From: Thermosynechococcaceae cyanobacterium Okahandja
Lineage (GTDB): Bacteria; Cyanobacteriota; Cyanobacteriia; Thermosynechococcales; Thermosynechococcaceae
DNA length: 64,000 nt
Direction of reading: 5' to 3'
NCBI GenBank assembly: GCA_041530395.1
Contig: CP136945.1
Span: 1,736,001 to 1,800,000 of the forward strand
Under the pieces are notes generated by a model. It was not told where the DNA came from. It saw only the letters and a program-made list of their open reading frames with translations, and made no database searches. Position 1 is the first letter of the stretch; every line of letters starts with the position of its first letter. The translations under genes and the position numbers were made by a program. This document shows, piece after piece, positions 61,347-64,000 of the stretch.

Positions 61347-61907
61347 ATGCTAAAGCTCTACGGTGGCCCCAGAACCCGCGCGGCAATTGTGCGCTGGTAT
61401 TTAGAGGAACTGAACCTCCCCTACGAATTTGTGCTGCTGGATCTGCAAGCGGGGGAGCACCGTCAGCCTGCTTTTTTAGAACTCAACCCCATGGGCAAAG
61501 TGCCGGTTATTGTTGATGGTGATCTGGTGCTGTGGGAGTCGGGCGCTATTTTGCTCTATTTAGCCCAACAGCACGGCCAACTGCCCGCCGATGCCGCGCA
61601 GGCAGCCAAGGTTTATCAGTGGGTGCTGTTTGCCAACTCAACCCTCTCGCAAGTCATGTTTCCGCCCGAAACTCGCGATCGCCAACTTCCTCCGTTGCTC
61701 ACCGGTCTAGACACGGCGCTCCAGAACAAGGATTACATTTTAGGGGCTGAGTTTTCAGTGGCCGATGTGGCGTTGGGATCCGTCTTGGCCTATCTGCAAA
61801 TGCTCTTTGACGTAGAGTTGAGTCCCTATCCAGCAGTTGCTAGCTATACGGAGCGGTTACGTGCTCGTCCTGCCTTTCAGAAGGGATTACTGGGGGTTGG
61901 TGCATGA
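61347..61907 (+). CDS. glutathione S-transferase family protein
   Basis: 186 residues: N-terminal thioredoxin-like domain LKLYGGPRTRAAIVRWYLEE with NPMGKVPVIVDGD and WESGAILLYLA (cis-Pro and glutathione-site ESxAI), C-terminal helices with FSVADVALGSVLAYL. A TTG at 61341 is a possible start because AAGGAG lies 11 bp before it. It overlaps the DUF3531 gene by 4 bp. Confidence 0.85.
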   Translation: MLKLYGGPRTRAAIVRWYLEELNLPYEFVLLDLQAGEHRQPAFLELNPMGKVPVIVDGDLVLWESGAILLYLAQQHGQLPADAAQAAKVYQWVLFANSTLSQVMFPPETRDRQLPPLLTGLDTALQNKDYILGAEFSVADVALGSVLAYLQMLFDVELSPYPAVASYTERLRARPAFQKGLLGVGA

Positions 61908-62362
61908 ATGTGATCTTTCGGGAAATTGATCCGTTTGATCTGTGGATTTGGGTGGAGCTTGTGGATCCCCCCACCACCATTGAGCAGCAATACCTCGAAG
62001 AAGTGTTTAATTCGTGGTTTTTCTTGGGCAAATTGGGCGGCTTTAATGCCGAGAACCTGCAAGTACAGGAGACAGGCTTAGACTTAAGCCACCTAGAGTA
62101 CGATACGGCTCAAGCGGATAGCTCTCTGATGGCGGTCATGCACAATATGGGAGAGTTTGAGTACAACGGCAACTGGGCGCGCTGTTGGTTTGATTTGGGT
62201 ACCAGTGATGCCCTTGCCTTGGATGTACTCATCAATGCCCTCACTCAGTTTAGTGAGGATTACGTTCCGATCGCCAACCTTGTGATTGGCGGTGACCATC
62301 CTGAGTGGCCGATCGCCACCAGTGAGCAGCGGGAGGTGATTCAGCAGTCGGCGTGGAACTAG
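61904..62362 (+). CDS. DUF3531-family protein
   Basis: 152 residues: REIDPFDLWIWVELVDPPTT, FNSWFFLGKLGGFNAENLQ and SDALALDVLINALTQFSED are typical of the cyanobacterial and plastid DUF3531 family. Acidic (many Asp and Glu). Unknown function. It overlaps rsmB by 10 bp. Confidence 0.8.
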   Translation: MNVIFREIDPFDLWIWVELVDPPTTIEQQYLEEVFNSWFFLGKLGGFNAENLQVQETGLDLSHLEYDTAQADSSLMAVMHNMGEFEYNGNWARCWFDLGTSDALALDVLINALTQFSEDYVPIANLVIGGDHPEWPIATSEQREVIQQSAWN

Positions 62363-63702
62363 CGGCGCGGCAAGCGGCGTTCAAGGCTCTCACAGCCATT
62401 AGTCAGGGTGCCTATGCCGATGGGGCTCTAGAAAAGGTACTGGCCACCGCTGACCTCCAACGGAGCGATCGCGCCCTTGTGACCGAGTTGGTCTATGGCA
62501 CGGTACGGCGGCAGCGCACCCTCGACACACTGATTACCGGATTTTGTCGCCACACGCCACCACTGCCTCTGCGGTTAATTTTGCGGCTAGGACTCTATCA
62601 ACTGCGGTATCTGGATCAGGTACCCGCCCATGCGGCGGTAGATACCAGTGTCCGTCTGGCCAAAGCGGTGGGCTTGGCGGGGCTGGCCGCCCTAGTGAAT
62701 GGGGTACTGCGGCGCTATGCTCGGGCAATAGAGGATCCGCTGATACCCCTAATTGCGGCACTCCCCCCTGTGGCACAACTGGGTTGTTCCTTTAGTTTTC
62801 CCGATGAACTGATTGAGCGTTGGCTAGAGCAACTGAGCCTTGAGGAGTGCCAAGCCCTCTGTGCTTGGCTTAACCGGCCACCGCGGCTGGATCTACGGGT
62901 CAATCCACTGCGCAGCGATCGCCCCCACTTAATCCAAGCCTTTGCAGCCGCGGGCTATGACCTGACCCCCATCCCTCACTTACCCCAAGGGCTGACCCTC
63001 GATCACTGTGGCGTGCCCATGGGGGCGTTGCCCCACTACGCCGATGGCTATTGGTCGGTGCAGGATCGGGCGGCGCAGTGGGTGGCTCATTTGCTCGACC
63101 CCCAACCGAATGAAGTGGTGATTGATGCCTGTGCGGCTCCGGGGGGTAAAACCACCCATATTGCCGAGCTAATGCACAATCAAGGGCGGGTCATGGCCTG
63201 CGATCGCACCCTCGGTCGCCTGCGTAAACTGCGCCAGAATCGCGATCGTCTGGGCTTAAGCTGTATTGAAATCTACACCCTCGATAGCGCCACCGCCCAA
63301 GACTTCAACAGTGTAGGCGATCGCGTCCTTTTGGATGTGCCCTGTTCCGGTACCGGCACGCTGCACCGCCATGCGGATGCCCGCTGGCAACCCGTTGCGA
63401 AACGACTAGAGACACTCATTCCCCTACAAGCCCAACTGCTGACCAATGTCTCTCGCTGGGTTAAGCCCAATGGCGTTCTCGTGTATGCCACCTGTAGCCT
63501 AGAGCCAGCAGAAAACGAGGGGCAGATTCAGCACTTCCTACGCCACCATCCGGAATGGTGCATCGACCCACCCCATCCTACATCGCCCCTTGCCCAATGG
63601 GCAGCTCCCCAAGGTTGGATAACGGTGTGGCCGCAGCGTCATGACATGGATGGCTTTTTTATGGTGCGGTTGCGGCGGCGCGATAGCCAAGGATCAGCGT
63701 AA
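62353..63702 (+). CDS. rsmB: 16S rRNA m5C967 methyltransferase
   Basis: 449 residues from a GTG at 62353. The N-terminal NusB-like RNA-binding domain is followed by the Rossmann methylase: VIDACAAPGGKTTHIAELM, LLDVPCSGTGTLHRHADARW (catalytic Cys in DVPCSG) and VYATCSLEPAENE (second Cys). It methylates C967 of 16S rRNA (E. coli numbering). Last gene of GST-DUF3531-rsmB. Confidence 0.93.
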   Translation: MELAARQAAFKALTAISQGAYADGALEKVLATADLQRSDRALVTELVYGTVRRQRTLDTLITGFCRHTPPLPLRLILRLGLYQLRYLDQVPAHAAVDTSVRLAKAVGLAGLAALVNGVLRRYARAIEDPLIPLIAALPPVAQLGCSFSFPDELIERWLEQLSLEECQALCAWLNRPPRLDLRVNPLRSDRPHLIQAFAAAGYDLTPIPHLPQGLTLDHCGVPMGALPHYADGYWSVQDRAAQWVAHLLDPQPNEVVIDACAAPGGKTTHIAELMHNQGRVMACDRTLGRLRKLRQNRDRLGLSCIEIYTLDSATAQDFNSVGDRVLLDVPCSGTGTLHRHADARWQPVAKRLETLIPLQAQLLTNVSRWVKPNGVLVYATCSLEPAENEGQIQHFLRHHPEWCIDPPHPTSPLAQWAAPQGWITVWPQRHDMDGFFMVRLRRRDSQGSA

Positions 63703-64000
63703 CCACGAGTAACATCCCCACCCCCATGACACCCGCAATCGGGTTGCCACTAATGCCCGTCACCCACTCCGGCATTACCCCCGTATAGCTCACTAAGTCC
63801 CCCACCTTCACCCCAAAATAGGCCCAGACCAGCCCCCCATGGAACCCCATGGGAAACCCCAAGCGACGGCCAAAGACCCATTTCCCCAAGCCCAGCGTGA
63901 GACCCAGAACCACTAAGCCAAAAAAGCGCGGCCAAGTGGCGCGGATCACCTCCGGTGGGTGCAGGTAGTGCAGCACCGCAAAAATGATCCCATTGAGACC
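63659..64000 (-). CDS. CPBP-type intramembrane protease, C-terminal part (truncated by window)
   Basis: The minus-strand frame is open to the window edge, so the N-terminus lies outside. The part seen has GIIFAVLHYLHPP and GFHGGLVWAYFGV, the His-containing motifs 2 and 3 of the CPBP (CAAX/bacteriocin-processing) metalloprotease family, and a last membrane helix (GVMGVGMLLVVTLILGY). It overlaps the rsmB 3' end by 44 bp. Confidence 0.75.
   Translation of the reverse strand, partial: GLNGIIFAVLHYLHPPEVIRATWPRFFGLVVLGLTLGLGKWVFGRRLGFPMGFHGGLVWAYFGVKVGDLVSYTGVMPEWVTGISGNPIAGVMGVGMLLVVTLILGYRAAATAP

Noticed and set aside
1-64000. CRISPR array
   Set aside because: No series of regularly spaced identical repeats of 25-40 bp was seen; the repeats present are attC-like sites, MITEs, one 24-bp tandem pair and one large direct repeat.

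Overview
The window comes from a cyanobacterial chromosome. The octamer GCGATCGC is common throughout, and there are cyanobacterial marker genes: the NDH-1 subunit NdhN, a plant-type [2Fe-2S] ferredoxin, GSA aminotransferase, and DUF3119, DUF3086, DUF3531 and DUF2214 proteins. A phototaxis cluster encodes a PixJ receptor with the two bilin-binding cysteines of a DXCF cyanobacteriochrome. The core half most resembles a thermophilic unicellular Thermosynechococcus-type genome. That assignment is from recognition of gene content, not from a search.

Bases 1-17,200 are accessory DNA. From 106 to 8849 the sequence is punctuated by about ten integron attC-like recombination sites (RYYYAAC ... GTTRRRY, imperfect stems with single unpaired bases). 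They enclose cassette-like cargo: a PIN toxin pair, a type II restriction-modification pair, a zinc-ribbon protein in a GC-rich block, a decayed tnpB, a decayed BrnT/BrnA plus Doc toxin cluster, and a reverse-oriented MerR-thioredoxin-permease metal cassette. A gene-less cassette of about 188 bp occurs three times (1355, 3588, 6001). No integrase is visible, so this looks like a cluster of attC sites lacking integrase. A molybdate operon follows (modABC, an ACR3/SBF-type transporter, an XRE-molybdate-binding regulator, a divergent molbindin), then an MFS transporter, another attC, and a stretch of pseudogenes (DNA methyltransferase, XisH). Two miniature inverted-repeat elements lie here (8865-8972 and 14255-14390).

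From 17,259 on the DNA looks like ordinary core chromosome: a shortened SGNH hydrolase, an HD protein, amino-acid ABC genes natD/natA, an SdhB-like iron-sulfur protein, ndhN and a TM2 protein. This is interrupted at 23,034-24,573 by foreign DNA (Mrr-like fragment, HNH nuclease) flanked by a direct repeat of about 205 bp. At 25,112-26,460 an IS200/IS605-like element encodes an IsrB-type, HNH-less RuvC nuclease, with matching hairpins at both ends. It lies directly behind the Shine-Dalgarno sequence of a receiver-domain gene.

The remainder contains moxR-ribF; a c-di-AMP (ydaO-type) riboswitch ahead of an SLC13/ArsB-type ion transporter; glgP, hemL, plsY and an SbcC-like ATPase; a CRP-type site between a 45-residue membrane protein and an FHA protein; ferredoxin; the six-gene pixGHIJL-cheW phototaxis cluster; the rfbBACD dTDP-rhamnose operon; a relic of an IS605 right end; DUF58, thioredoxin and recA; a GNAT enzyme, TPR and LON-domain proteins; tRNA-Leu(CAG); maf; a GST; rsmB; and a CPBP protease cut off by the window end.
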